A stretch of DNA of 17,553 nt from Candidatus Cloacimonadota bacterium (GCA_016931665.1 JAFGEH010000052.1:1-17553); one strand, 5' to 3'. Counted from the first letter of the stretch, positions 6,308 through 15,324 are shown. A program made the numbers and translations. Notes: generated from the sequence alone by a model not told the origin.

Positions 6308-9300
6308 TTAGAAATCAAGTATATCCTCTAAGGATTCTTCTGCTTCCGAATGGGCGAATTCATTGATGATTTCGTCCACGGTTTTACCCTGCTCGATCGC
6401 TTTTTTCACCTGGTTGTTATAGAATTTTGTACCGGTTCCGATCGGAATTCTGTGTCCGATGATGATACTTTCCTTCAAACCTTCAAGTTCATCAACCCGG
6501 CCTTCAATAGCAGACTGGGTAAGAACCTTGGTGGTTTCCTGGAAAGAAGCGGCTGAGAGCCAGCTGTCCGTCAACAGGGCAGCTTTGGTAATTCCCAGAA
6601 GCAACTGCTCAAAGGTGGCTCCTTCGCCACCCTCTTCTTCAATGCGTTTATTCTCACGCATCACTTGATTTCTATCTACTATCTCTCCTTCCAGGAACAT
6701 GGTAAGTCCTGGATTGATGATTTTCAGTTTCTTGAACATCTGACGGATAATCACTCCGATGTGCTTATCATCGATTTTCACACCTTGTTTGCGGTAGACT
6801 TCCTGGATCTCATTCAGGATAAGCTGCTGAGCAGCTTTAATGCCTTTGGCCTTCAGTATGTCATGAGGATCAAGTGGACCTCCGGAAAGAGCATCTCCAC
6901 TCTCCACAAAGTCGCCCTGATGAACGATGATCCGCTTACCGGGGGGTATAATGTATTTTCTTTCCGTACCGTCTTCCGCTTTCACAAAGATCACCCGTCC
7001 CGATTTGGTAAGGTCACCGATGGTTACTATACCGTCAATCTCAGAAAGAATGGCTTTCTCCCTGGGTACCCTGGCTTCGAACAGGTCCTGCACACGAGGT
7101 AACCCACCGGTAATATCGCTTTGTTTCACGGTTATCCGGGAAGTCTTCCCCAGTATATCACCAGGATAAACATAGACATCGTTTTGAATTTCCACATTCA
7201 AACCCGTCGGGATTGGAACCATTTCCTCCTGACCGTTCTCCTGGATGATCTTGAACTGAGCCTGCAGTTTCCTGTCTTTAGACTCGATGATGGTGATCTC
7301 CCGGGATCCAGTGAGTTCATTGAATTCTTCCTTGTAAGTAACATCCTTGATAAAATGCTCAAATTTCAATTTTCCTTTAGCCGTAGCTATCAGAGGGTTA
7401 TTATAGTGGTCCCAGCTGAAGAGTTTGGTATTCTTTACCACCTTCTGTCCGTCTCTGACGAAAATAGTGGCTGCGTACTCTACCTTGTACTCTTCCATAA
7501 CTTGGTCAGGATCATTTTCATCCACGATTTGAATGCTGCCCATATGGCTTATGGAAACCAACTCATTGTATCGGTTGATAACTGTATTCATCCTCTGGAA
7601 ACGGATTTTTCCATCGATATTGGCCACAACTTCAGCCAGATCAACATCTGTACTGGTGGTTCCTCCGATATGGAAGGTTCGCAGTGTTAGCTGAGTGCCT
7701 GGTTCACCTATACTCTGTGCGGCTATAATACCAACCGGTTCTCCGATTGTTACTGTTTTCTGGGTAGCCAGATTCCTTCCATAGCATTTGCTGCAGATTC
7801 CCTTCTCCGATTCACAGGTCAGCGCCGACCGGATTTTTACAGAGGTAATACCATGATTCTGGATTTTAACAGCGATATCGTTACTTATCTGCTGATTGGC
7901 TTCTACCAGAGTCTTGCCGGTAACAGGATCAACCACGTCTTCTGCCACTGTTCTTCCCTTGATTCTTTCAGACAGCGGTTCAACTATTTCCAGGCCTTCC
8001 TTCAGGGCTGTAACCTCGATTCCTTCGATCGTACCGCAATCGTGTTCGGTAATCACTGCATTCTGAGCCACATCCACTAGGCGGCGGGTCAGATAGCCGG
8101 CATCAGCTGTTTTCAGCGCGGTATCGGCCAGGCCTTTCCGGGCTCCGTGGGTAGAAATGAAATATTCCAGAACGGTCAATCCTTCTTTGAAGTTTGATTT
8201 GATGGGAGTTTCAATTACTTCGGCCACACTGTCGGAAGTACCTCTGGACGGTTTGTCCATCAAACCGCGCATGGCCCCCAGCTGCTTGATCTGATCCTTG
8301 CCTCCACGAGCTCCCGATATATACATCATGTTAATGGAATTAAAACCCTCCTGATCTTTGCTGAGTTTTTCCATGAGGGCATCTGTCACCTGTTCGGTGG
8401 TTAATTTCCACTTATCTATGATACGATTAAATCTTTCACTTTCCGTGATCTCACCATTCCAATAGCTGTCCCAGATTTCATCAATTTCTTTCTGAGTGGC
8501 TTCCAGGATCGAATTCTTCTGATCCGGTGTTATCACGTCGCTGATGCTGAAAGTTATGCCTGCCTTGGTGGCATATTTGAAGCCAAGGTCTTTCATATCA
8601 TCAAGGAAAATCGCAGTACGATGCTGGCCGACAACGTCGAAACACTCCATGGCCAGATCGTTGAGTTTACCTTTTGTGAAAGTGAAATTCTTGAAGAGAA
8701 TGCCTTTCGGCATTATCTGATTGAATATTACCCGGCCTACGGTAGTGGAGATAATTTCATTATCGATCAATATCCTGATCCAGGTATGTAGGTATAACCG
8801 CCGGCCTTCTATCTGATTGCCTTTACGATTATAAATCAGCTCGTCATGCTGATAAGCCAGGATCAGTTCATCGGTGGAACTGAAATAGTATTTCTTCCAG
8901 TAAGGGGAGTCTGCCTCAGGCTCTGGATAACGACGCGCTGTCAGATAATAAATTCCCAGTACGATATCCTGATTGGCAGCCATTGCCAGTTTACCATTAG
9001 CCGGCAGCAGCAGATTACGGGAAGAAAGCATTAATACTCTGGCTTCCATCTGGGCTTCATAGGATAACGGTACATGCACCGCCATCTGATCGCCATCAAA
9101 ATCTGCGTTGTAAGGAATACAGACCAGTGGATGCAGTTCGATCGCCTTACCTTCGGTGAGTACCGGCATGAAGGCCTGAATACCATGTTTATGCAGGGTG
9201 GGGGCACGATTGAGCAGGATGGGGTATTGCTGAATAACTTCTTCCAAAATCTTCCAGATCTGAGGCTTCTGCTTCTCTATGAGTTTTTTGGCGGTTTTGG

Positions 9301-10471
9301 CTTTCTCCGCTTCACCCATTTTCTCCAGACGTTCAATAATGAATGGCTTGAACAATTCGATCGCCATCTCTTTAGGTAACCCGCATTCATGCAGTTTAAG
9401 GTTCGGACCCACTGTGATCACCGAGCGGCCGGAATAATCCACCCGCTTCCCCAACAGGTTCTGGCGGAAGCGGCCGGTTTTACCTTTCAACTGGTCTGCC
9501 AGAGCTTTTAAGGGTCGATTGCCACGTCCTTTCACCGGCCTCGTTTTGCGGGAGTTGTCAATCAGGGCATCTACTGCTTCCTGCAGCATCCGCTTTTCAT
9601 TCCTCAGAATCACTTCCGGAGCATTGATCTCCAGAAGACCCCGCAGGCGGTTATTACGGGTGATGACCCGGCGGTAGAGTTCATTAAAATCTGCTGTGGC
9701 AAACCTGCCTCCATCCAACTGAACCAGGGGACGCAGTGTGGGAGGAAGAACAGGCAGCACTTCCAGGATCATCCATTCCGGTTTGTTGCCAGATTTACGG
9801 AAGGCATCAACTATCTTCAGGCGTTTGATCGCTTTCTGTTTTTTCTGAGCCGAAGTTTCCATCTTGATGATAGTCCGCAGGTCCATGGCTTCGTTTTCCA
9901 GATTGATCTCTTCCAGCAGCAGTTTGACGGCTTCTGAACCCATCCTGGCATTAAAACTCTCACCAACCCTGTCCCTGATCTCATAATATTCGTCCACATC
10001 CAGCAGATCATATTTTTCATAATCACTGTCACCGGGATCAAGGATGATGTAGGATTCGTAATATAAAACCCTCTCCAGCTTATTGATGGGCATATCCAGC
10101 AGTGTTCCGATCACACTGGGCAGACTTTTCACAAACCAGATGTGAGCTATCGGTACAGCCAGTTCGATATGTCCCATGCGGGAACGGCGCACCCGGGAAG
10201 TGGTTATTTCCACTCCGCAGCGGTCACAGACCGTGTTCTGAAATCTTTTCTTCTTGTATTTTCCGCAACTGCATTCATAATCCTTTTCAGGTCCGAATAT
10301 CCTCTCACAGAATAAACCGCCTTTCTCAGGTTTCAGTGTGCGGTAATTTAAAGTATCCGGTTTGATCACCTCGCCATAGGACCATTCCCTGATGATATCA
10401 GGTGAGGCGATCTTGATCTTAACTTTATCGTAATTGTCTATTCTCTTGTCTCTTTTAATTTCTCTGATCAC
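6308..10471 (-). CDS. rpoC: DNA-directed RNA polymerase subunit beta'
   Basis: Catalytic large subunit of RNA polymerase, 1387 residues. The N-terminal zinc-binding domain has C67, C69, C82 and C85. The active-site NADFDGDQ loop supplies the Mg-binding D457, D459 and D461. The second zinc site has C812, C886, C893 and C896. The bridge helix lies around 761-800 (FKEGLTVLEYFISTHGARKG), and the trigger loop begins near GEPGTQLTLRTFHIGG. About 180 residues (roughly 938-1118) separate FHIGG from DITGGLPRVQDLFEAR; this is a trigger-loop insertion comparable in place and size to E. coli SI3. The start is GTG, with GGAGG five bases upstream; the ATG two bases further upstream hits an immediate stop. 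It follows rpoB by 14 bases. The C-terminal region has GHRIPIGTG where E. coli has GRLIPAGTG. Confidence 0.98.
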   Translation of the reverse strand: MIREIKRDKRIDNYDKVKIKIASPDIIREWSYGEVIKPDTLNYRTLKPEKGGLFCERIFGPEKDYECSCGKYKKKRFQNTVCDRCGVEITTSRVRRSRMGHIELAVPIAHIWFVKSLPSVIGTLLDMPINKLERVLYYESYIILDPGDSDYEKYDLLDVDEYYEIRDRVGESFNARMGSEAVKLLLEEINLENEAMDLRTIIKMETSAQKKQKAIKRLKIVDAFRKSGNKPEWMILEVLPVLPPTLRPLVQLDGGRFATADFNELYRRVITRNNRLRGLLEINAPEVILRNEKRMLQEAVDALIDNSRKTRPVKGRGNRPLKALADQLKGKTGRFRQNLLGKRVDYSGRSVITVGPNLKLHECGLPKEMAIELFKPFIIERLEKMGEAEKAKTAKKLIEKQKPQIWKILEEVIQQYPILLNRAPTLHKHGIQAFMPVLTEGKAIELHPLVCIPYNADFDGDQMAVHVPLSYEAQMEARVLMLSSRNLLLPANGKLAMAANQDIVLGIYYLTARRYPEPEADSPYWKKYYFSSTDELILAYQHDELIYNRKGNQIEGRRLYLHTWIRILIDNEIISTTVGRVIFNQIMPKGILFKNFTFTKGKLNDLAMECFDVVGQHRTAIFLDDMKDLGFKYATKAGITFSISDVITPDQKNSILEATQKEIDEIWDSYWNGEITESERFNRIIDKWKLTTEQVTDALMEKLSKDQEGFNSINMMYISGARGGKDQIKQLGAMRGLMDKPSRGTSDSVAEVIETPIKSNFKEGLTVLEYFISTHGARKGLADTALKTADAGYLTRRLVDVAQNAVITEHDCGTIEGIEVTALKEGLEIVEPLSERIKGRTVAEDVVDPVTGKTLVEANQQISNDIAVKIQNHGITSVKIRSALTCESEKGICSKCYGRNLATQKTVTIGEPVGIIAAQSIGEPGTQLTLRTFHIGGTTSTDVDLAEVVANIDGKIRFQRMNTVINRYNELVSISHMGSIQIVDENDPDQVMEEYKVEYAATIFVRDGQKVVKNTKLFSWDHYNNPLIATAKGKLKFEHFIKDVTYKEEFNELTGSREITIIESKDRKLQAQFKIIQENGQEEMVPIPTGLNVEIQNDVYVYPGDILGKTSRITVKQSDITGGLPRVQDLFEARVPREKAILSEIDGIVTIGDLTKSGRVIFVKAEDGTERKYIIPPGKRIIVHQGDFVESGDALSGGPLDPHDILKAKGIKAAQQLILNEIQEVYRKQGVKIDDKHIGVIIRQMFKKLKIINPGLTMFLEGEIVDRNQVMRENKRIEEEGGEGATFEQLLLGITKAALLTDSWLSAASFQETTKVLTQSAIEGRVDELEGLKESIIIGHRIPIGTGTKFYNNQVKKAIEQGKTVDEIINEFAHSEAEESLEDILDF

Positions 10472-10481
10472 ATCCGCCTCC
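10469..10481 (-). promoter_or_regulatory. rpoC ribosome binding site fixing a GTG start
   Basis: GGAGG (plus positions 10477-10481) is followed by five bases and then GTG. The overlapping ATG (10471-10473) is followed directly by TGA in its own frame, so GTG is the only workable start here. Confidence 0.85.
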
Positions 10482-10485
10482 CTTC

Positions 10486-13400
10486 CTATTCCTTCTCTAC
10501 CAGGAATTCAATGTCAAAGCAGAGAGATTTCAGTTCACTCACCAGAACATTGAAGGATTCGGGAATACCGGGTTTGGGTGGGTTCATCCCGCTGGTTATG
10601 GCTTTAAAGGCATTAGTGCGCCCGTCTACATCATCCGATTTAATGGTTAACATCTCTTCCAGTAAACGGGAAGCCCCGTAAGCCTCCAACGCCCAGACTT
10701 CCATTTCACCCAATCTTTGACCGCCATGCTGGGCTTTTCCGCCCAGAGGCTGCTGGGTAATCAGTGAATAAGGACCTGTGGAACGGGAATGCATCTTGTC
10801 CGCAACCAGATGATTCAACTTGAGCATGTACATAATGCCCACGGTAACTCTTTCCTGGAAAGGATGACCCGTCTTGCCGTCATACAACACCTGCTTTCCA
10901 TCCAGGGGCAGATCGGCTTTCTCCATCTCCTGCATGATGTCGTCCAGCCTGGCTCCGTCGAACACGGGAGTCTCAGCGCGAAATCCCAACAGCTGAGCTG
11001 CCATGCCCAGATGGGTTTCCATTATCTGGCCGATGTTCATACGGGAAGGTACCCCCAGCGGATTAAGAATGATGTCGACCGGCTGGCCGTTCTCGGTGAA
11101 AGGCATATCTTCGATAGGACTGATGCGGGAAATAACACCCTTGTTACCATGGCGTCCTGCCATTTTATCGCCAACCTGGATCTTGCGTTTCTTGGCAATG
11201 TATACTTTAACCATCTTGCGCACGCCATAAGGCAGCTCATCGCCATGCTTCAATCTTTCCTGCAGCTTCTTGTAGATGTTATTGCTTTCTTCTTCAGCCA
11301 ACTTGATTCTCTGAATTACATCGTAATATATTGTTTGATTCTTATCCGAATTTTCCACCAGATCATAATCCAGATTTAACCGTTTGAAATTTATCTTCTT
11401 CAGGTCCGTGACAGAAATCTTCTTACCGGAAGGTATGAAAAACATATTTGTTTTGCTGTCTACAATGTTTCTGGCAACTTCACCCAGCAACAGCTTGCTC
11501 AGTTGATTCTTTTTATATTCTTCAATTTTATCCGATCTGGCCTGATATTCCTTCTTGATCTTCTTTAAGTCATCCTGGCGGCGATCCTGTTCCTCGAATT
11601 CATTAGTGTCTTCCAGACGGGAAAAGACTTTCACATCTATTACCACACCTTCCATTCCGGGTTTGGCCTTCAGTGAACTGTTGGTGAAATCCCCAGCTCT
11701 GTCTCCGAAAAGTGCCCGCATCAGATTCTCTTCCGGAGAAGGATCGATATCCACATTCTTGGGAGTGATCTTGCCGACAATAATATCTCCGGCCTTAACT
11801 ACCGAACCAACACGGATAATTCCGGTCTTGTCCAGATTACGTAATGATTTGATGGGAACATTAGGAATGTCATAAGCCAGTTCTTCTTTGCCGTTTTTCA
11901 TGTTGCGGACTAAAACTTCGTGTTCCTCGATATAAATTGAAGTTAGCATATCCTCACGGGCAACTCTTTCGCTCAGGATGATAGCATCCTCAAAATTGTA
12001 ACCGTACCAGGGCATGAAGGCAACCAGCATATTCCTGCCAAGAGCCAGGCGGCCTTCAGCAATAGCCGGCCCGTCGCTGATAATATCGCCCTGCTTAACC
12101 TTATCACCCAGTTTCACCATGGGTCGTTGATTGATTGATGTATCTTGATTAGACCGACGGAATTTCTTTAGATAGATCCGGTTCTGGATGCCAAGATCCA
12201 GAATGTCTTCATCAGGATTATCCCGCTCAATATCAATGAAGGAACTGGTGACTTTTACTACTGTACCGTCGTAGGGAGCTACTGCTACAGCCCCACTGTC
12301 TACGGCCACCACCTTCTCCAGTCCGGTACCGACAATGGGTACTTCCGGCTGGATCAGCGGAACTGCCTGGCGCTGCATGTTCGAACCCATTAAAGCTCGG
12401 TTAGCGTCGTCGTGCTCGAGGAATGGTATCAGGGAAGCCGAAACCGATACTATCTGCTGCGGAGAAACATCCATGTAGTGTACTTCTTCAGGTTTAACCT
12501 GCTTGAATTCGCCTTGTTGTATAGCAAGAACTGTCTTGTCAGTAATTTTCAGATTCTTGTTATAATTGATATTAGTCTGGGCAATTAAATATTTCTCTTC
12601 ATCATAAGAATCAAGATAAACTATGTCCTGGGTAATCTGTCCATTTTCGACCCTGATGTAGGGTGTTTCCATGAAACCTAGTTTGTTGATTCTGGCATAC
12701 ATGGCCGGTGATGAAATCAAACCGATATTCGGTCCTTCCGGTGTCTCAATCGGGCAGATCCTGCCATAGTGTGAATAATGTACATCCCTCACTTCAAATC
12801 CTGCCCGGTCCCTGGTCAAACCACCGGGTCCCAGTGCAGACAATCTGCGCTTGTGAGTGATGGCACTGAGCGGATTGACCTGCTCCATGAATTGGGAAAG
12901 CTGTCCGGTAAGAAAGAAAGACTGAACCACGGCGATCAGGGCATTGCTGTTGATCAGATCATGAATGGTTACCTCATCAGCGTTGGCTATAGACATTCTT
13001 TCGACGGCGGTTCTTGCCACCCGAGCCAGGCCAATGTTGTATTGCTCTCCCAGAAGCTCGCCAACAGTACGTATCCGACGATTGGCCAGGTGATCGATAT
13101 CATCTATCCGGTCTACGTCCTTATAAACATCGATCAAGCGTTCAATAATAGCAACCAGATCTTCTCTGGTGAGAATCTGAATTGATTCATCCACCTTCAA
13201 GCTCAGTCTGCTGTTTAATTTGTACCGCCCCACTTCGCCCAGATTATATCTTCTTTCATTAAAGAACATACGGTTGAACAGATCAAGGGCGATCTCGGGC
13301 GAAGGTTCTTCACCCGGGCGGATCAGTGTGTAAATCTTTTTCAGGGCATCATCCTGATTAGTAGTCTGATCTTTGGCAATGGTATGTTCCAGGATCTTTA

Positions 13401-14274
13401 AGGTTATCTCGGAATCAGCGGATACAACTTCACATTGGTTGATGCCAGCCTGTTGCAGTTTATCAATTTCATCATCTTCGATTTCCTGTCCGCCTTCCAG
13501 GATTATTTCTCCTGTCTCAGAATCGATAATATCCACAAAATTGAACCTGCCCTTAGCTTCGTTAGCCACAACAGCTTCGTGTTTATAAAAATGCCTGCGC
13601 AGGTCATCATTGGTGGAAAGGCCAACAGCCCTTAGTAGAACTGTGGCAGGTAATTTCCGCCTTTTATCGATCAAAACAAACATAGCATCATAACTGTCCA
13701 TGTTGAATTCCAGCCAGGACCCTGTCTCCGGAATCAATTTAGCGGAATAAAGAATTTTGCCATTGGGGTGTTTGGTCTCTGAAAAGAAAATACCTGGAGA
13801 ACGGTGCAACTGACTTATAATAACCCTTTCTGCGCCGTTGATGATAAAAGTTCCACGGGGGGTAATCAAAGGTATTTCGCCCAGGAAAACATCCTGCTCG
13901 ATCGTACTTTTGACCAGTTTTTCACCAGATTCCTTGTACATTTCCTCATCATAGATCGTTAATCGCATCCTGGCTTTAATGGGAGCCTGATAGGAAAGAT
14001 TCCTTTCAATGCATTCATCAATGATATATTTTTCCTTGAGAACCAGGTAATCGATGAATTCCAGTTTGAAGATGCCTTTTTGATCCTCCAGCGGGAAAGT
14101 GGAAACCATCACTTCCTGCAATCCTTTGTTCTTGCGAAGCTGGGGGTGAACATCCTTCTGAAGAAAAGCTTCAAACGAATCAATCTGCATGGCCAGAAGA
14201 TTGGGTATCTCCACAGCAGGCAGCTTAGATTCCAGAGCTTTCTTGGTTATACGGGAATAGCTTTTAAATTTCAA
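10486..14274 (-). CDS. rpoB: DNA-directed RNA polymerase subunit beta
   Basis: Catalytic large subunit of RNA polymerase and rifampicin target, 1262 residues, shorter than E. coli (1342). Landmarks include the rifampicin cluster I around 455-483 (GQLSQFM, THKRRLSALGPGGLTR), CPIETPEGPNIGLI, the active-site GDKMAGRHGNKG, and a C-terminal GGKAQHGGQRLGEMEVWALE clamp segment. A lysine- and glutamate-rich insertion, possibly coiled coil, precedes GDKMAGRHG, at the site of the E. coli lineage-specific insertion. E464 occupies the E. coli D516 position and V466 the N518 position; H474 and S479 match H526 and S531. The start is TTG, set by AAAGGAGAGG six bases upstream. It follows rplL after a 115-base spacer with a long hairpin. 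Confidence 0.98.
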   Translation of the reverse strand: MKFKSYSRITKKALESKLPAVEIPNLLAMQIDSFEAFLQKDVHPQLRKNKGLQEVMVSTFPLEDQKGIFKLEFIDYLVLKEKYIIDECIERNLSYQAPIKARMRLTIYDEEMYKESGEKLVKSTIEQDVFLGEIPLITPRGTFIINGAERVIISQLHRSPGIFFSETKHPNGKILYSAKLIPETGSWLEFNMDSYDAMFVLIDKRRKLPATVLLRAVGLSTNDDLRRHFYKHEAVVANEAKGRFNFVDIIDSETGEIILEGGQEIEDDEIDKLQQAGINQCEVVSADSEITLKILEHTIAKDQTTNQDDALKKIYTLIRPGEEPSPEIALDLFNRMFFNERRYNLGEVGRYKLNSRLSLKVDESIQILTREDLVAIIERLIDVYKDVDRIDDIDHLANRRIRTVGELLGEQYNIGLARVARTAVERMSIANADEVTIHDLINSNALIAVVQSFFLTGQLSQFMEQVNPLSAITHKRRLSALGPGGLTRDRAGFEVRDVHYSHYGRICPIETPEGPNIGLISSPAMYARINKLGFMETPYIRVENGQITQDIVYLDSYDEEKYLIAQTNINYNKNLKITDKTVLAIQQGEFKQVKPEEVHYMDVSPQQIVSVSASLIPFLEHDDANRALMGSNMQRQAVPLIQPEVPIVGTGLEKVVAVDSGAVAVAPYDGTVVKVTSSFIDIERDNPDEDILDLGIQNRIYLKKFRRSNQDTSINQRPMVKLGDKVKQGDIISDGPAIAEGRLALGRNMLVAFMPWYGYNFEDAIILSERVAREDMLTSIYIEEHEVLVRNMKNGKEELAYDIPNVPIKSLRNLDKTGIIRVGSVVKAGDIIVGKITPKNVDIDPSPEENLMRALFGDRAGDFTNSSLKAKPGMEGVVIDVKVFSRLEDTNEFEEQDRRQDDLKKIKKEYQARSDKIEEYKKNQLSKLLLGEVARNIVDSKTNMFFIPSGKKISVTDLKKINFKRLNLDYDLVENSDKNQTIYYDVIQRIKLAEEESNNIYKKLQERLKHGDELPYGVRKMVKVYIAKKRKIQVGDKMAGRHGNKGVISRISPIEDMPFTENGQPVDIILNPLGVPSRMNIGQIMETHLGMAAQLLGFRAETPVFDGARLDDIMQEMEKADLPLDGKQVLYDGKTGHPFQERVTVGIMYMLKLNHLVADKMHSRSTGPYSLITQQPLGGKAQHGGQRLGEMEVWALEAYGASRLLEEMLTIKSDDVDGRTNAFKAITSGMNPPKPGIPESFNVLVSELKSLCFDIEFLVEKE

Positions 14275-14290
14275 AGGCTTCCTCTCCTTT
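14272..14290 (-). promoter_or_regulatory. rpoB ribosome binding site with a TTG start
   Basis: The transcript has AAAGGAGAGG (plus positions 14281-14290), then six bases and TTG (14272-14274). The encoded N-terminus MKFKSYSR fits RpoB. No ATG or GTG in the same frame lies close by; the nearest ATG (14295-14297) is out of frame. Confidence 0.8.
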
Positions 14291-14309
14291 TTAACATAAA
14301 GAAAGTAAA

Positions 14310-14315
14310 ATTATA
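14310..14315 (-). promoter_or_regulatory. Candidate -10 element upstream of rpoB
   Basis: A perfect TATAAT lies on the minus strand downstream of the rplL hairpin and about 36 bases before the rpoB start. The hexamer 17 bases upstream (TGTATA) matches TTGACA at only three of six positions. It could be a weak secondary promoter that adds rpoBC transcription, or simply an AT-rich coincidence. Confidence 0.25.
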
Positions 14316-14334
14316 CTTCTCGAGGCTCTTTATA

Positions 14335-14387
14335 TACAGCGGAACGGAAGTGAACTGTTTAAAGTTCACTTCCGTTTGCCTGCTGTA
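14335..14387 (-). promoter_or_regulatory. Long hairpin between rplL and rpoB (putative processing or attenuation element)
   Basis: AACGGAAGTGAACT (14343-14356) and its exact reverse complement (14363-14376) form a 14-bp stem with a 6-base loop. An outer TACAGC/GCTGTA pair (14335-14340 and 14382-14387) adds six base pairs across an asymmetric internal loop (2 against 5 bases). In the transcript it begins two bases after the rplL stop. No U-tract follows, so it is not a standard intrinsic terminator. In E. coli the rplL-rpoB spacer contains a partial terminator and an RNase III cleavage site that separate ribosomal protein from polymerase expression. The length of this stem, about two helical turns, suits an RNase III site; that role is inferred. 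Confidence 0.75.
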
Positions 14388-14389
14388 AA

Positions 14390-14770
14390 TTATTTGATCT
14401 CTGCTGTAGCACCGGATTCTTCAAGCTGAGCTTTGACAGATTCGGCCTCTTCTTTACTGACACCTTCCACCACCGGTTTGGGGGCATTGTCAACCAGATC
14501 CTTTGCTTCTTTCAGACCCAATTTGGTGATGGCTCTAACCACTTTGATCGCCTGGATCTTCTTGTCTCCGGCATTGGTAAGAATTACATCGAATTCCGTC
14601 TTCTCTTCAACATCTTCAGCAACAGCAGCTGCCGGAGCGGCAGCCATAGCAGCCATCGGGGCAGCAGCGGTAACACCGAATAATTCTTCCAGCTCTTTAA
14701 CCAGCTCGGAAAGTTCAATCACACTCATCTCTTTAATAATATCAATAACCTGCTGTTTCTTATCAGCCAT
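14390..14770 (-). CDS. rplL: Large subunit ribosomal protein L7/L12
   Basis: L7/L12 forms the mobile stalk dimers that recruit and stimulate the translational GTPases. With the start at the second ATG the product is 126 residues, MADKKQQ onward. The N-terminal dimerisation and L10-binding region spans about 1-31; the alanine-rich flexible hinge spans about 34-52; the globular factor-binding domain runs from about 56 to the end, with the KIQAIKVVRAITKLGLKEAK surface. A start four codons earlier (14782) is possible, but GGAGG lies five bases before the second ATG and overlaps the first, so the second is preferred. It follows rplJ by 23 bases. It is normally needed in several copies per L10, so expression is expected to exceed that of its neighbours. 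Confidence 0.97.
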   Translation of the reverse strand: MADKKQQVIDIIKEMSVIELSELVKELEELFGVTAAAPMAAMAAAPAAAVAEDVEEKTEFDVILTNAGDKKIQAIKVVRAITKLGLKEAKDLVDNAPKPVVEGVSKEEAESVKAQLEESGATAEIK

Positions 14771-14780
14771 TTTATCCTCC
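14768..14780 (-). promoter_or_regulatory. rplL ribosome binding site that decides the start
   Basis: GGAGG (plus positions 14776-14780) overlaps the upstream ATG (14780-14782) and lies five bases before the second ATG (14768-14770). This supports initiation at MADKK and not at the upstream in-frame ATG. Confidence 0.85.
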
Positions 14781-14793
14781 ATTATCTATATTT

Positions 14794-15324
14794 TCAATTT
14801 GTTTCTTTTTTTGCTATGGAATCCACAACATAAACGAACTTACGGATGATACCCTGTAAAACACCTACCAGTCCTGTTAACGGGGCATTCATACCCTGAA
14901 GAACCATGGCTATCAATACCTGCTTGCCGGGTAGATCGGAAATCTTCAACAATTGTTCGGGTGTCATCAGATTTCCGCCTATCAGACCAACTTTCAAACT
15001 GGGGAAAGATTTGTCTTTCAATAGTTCTTTCTTAAAATTTACCAGTTCTCTGGCCGGTGCAATTTCATCCTGTTTGGAAATAGCGACTGCCGTAGGACCC
15101 AACAAATTATCATCCAGTTCAGTAATTCCCAGATCATGCAGGGCGATCTTGATGAAAGTATTCTTGGAGACGAAATAATCGACCCTGGAATTTCGCAACC
15201 TGTTCCTGAGCTCATTTACTTCTTCAATATTAACACCCTTGTAATCAACCAGCACTATGGCTTTGGCATTCTCCAGCCTGCTCTTTATCTGCTGCACTTC
15301 TTCGATTTTATAAGCTTGTACCAT
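14794..15324 (-). CDS. rplJ: Large subunit ribosomal protein L10
   Basis: L10 anchors L7/L12 dimers to the 23S rRNA GTPase centre. The product has 176 residues. The N-terminal rRNA-binding domain contains VDYKGVNIEEVNELRNRLR and FVSKNTFIKIAL, and a C-terminal helix from about residue 134 (VLIAMVLQGMNAP onward) should carry the L12 dimers. The ATG lies nine bases after the rplA stop, with AGGAG overlapping that TAG, so L1 and L10 translation is probably coupled. In E. coli and B. subtilis a structured L10(L12)4-binding leader precedes rplJ; there is no room for one in this spacer. Confidence 0.97.
   Translation of the reverse strand: MVQAYKIEEVQQIKSRLENAKAIVLVDYKGVNIEEVNELRNRLRNSRVDYFVSKNTFIKIALHDLGITELDDNLLGPTAVAISKQDEIAPARELVNFKKELLKDKSFPSLKVGLIGGNLMTPEQLLKISDLPGKQVLIAMVLQGMNAPLTGLVGVLQGIIRKFVYVVDSIAKKETN

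Noticed and set aside
7121..7690. Plus-strand open frame of 189 codons opposite rpoC
   Set aside because: It lies antisense to the rpoC trigger-loop insertion and shows no family features; other long plus-strand frames opposite fusA, murA, mnmA and rplL were rejected for the same reason.
10789..11379. Plus-strand open frame of 196 codons opposite rpoB
   Set aside because: It is antisense to a highly conserved part of rpoB, has no recognisable family and no clear ribosome binding site; it is a by-product of codon use in rpoB.
14271..14297. Short frame of eight codons whose TGA overlaps the rpoB TTG start
   Set aside because: It has no upstream Shine-Dalgarno of its own and contains the rpoB ribosome binding site; a leader peptide role would be speculation.
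14335..14387. Intrinsic terminator after rplL
   Set aside because: The stem is strong, but the bases that follow on the transcript are not U-rich, and rpoBC would be left without a strong promoter.
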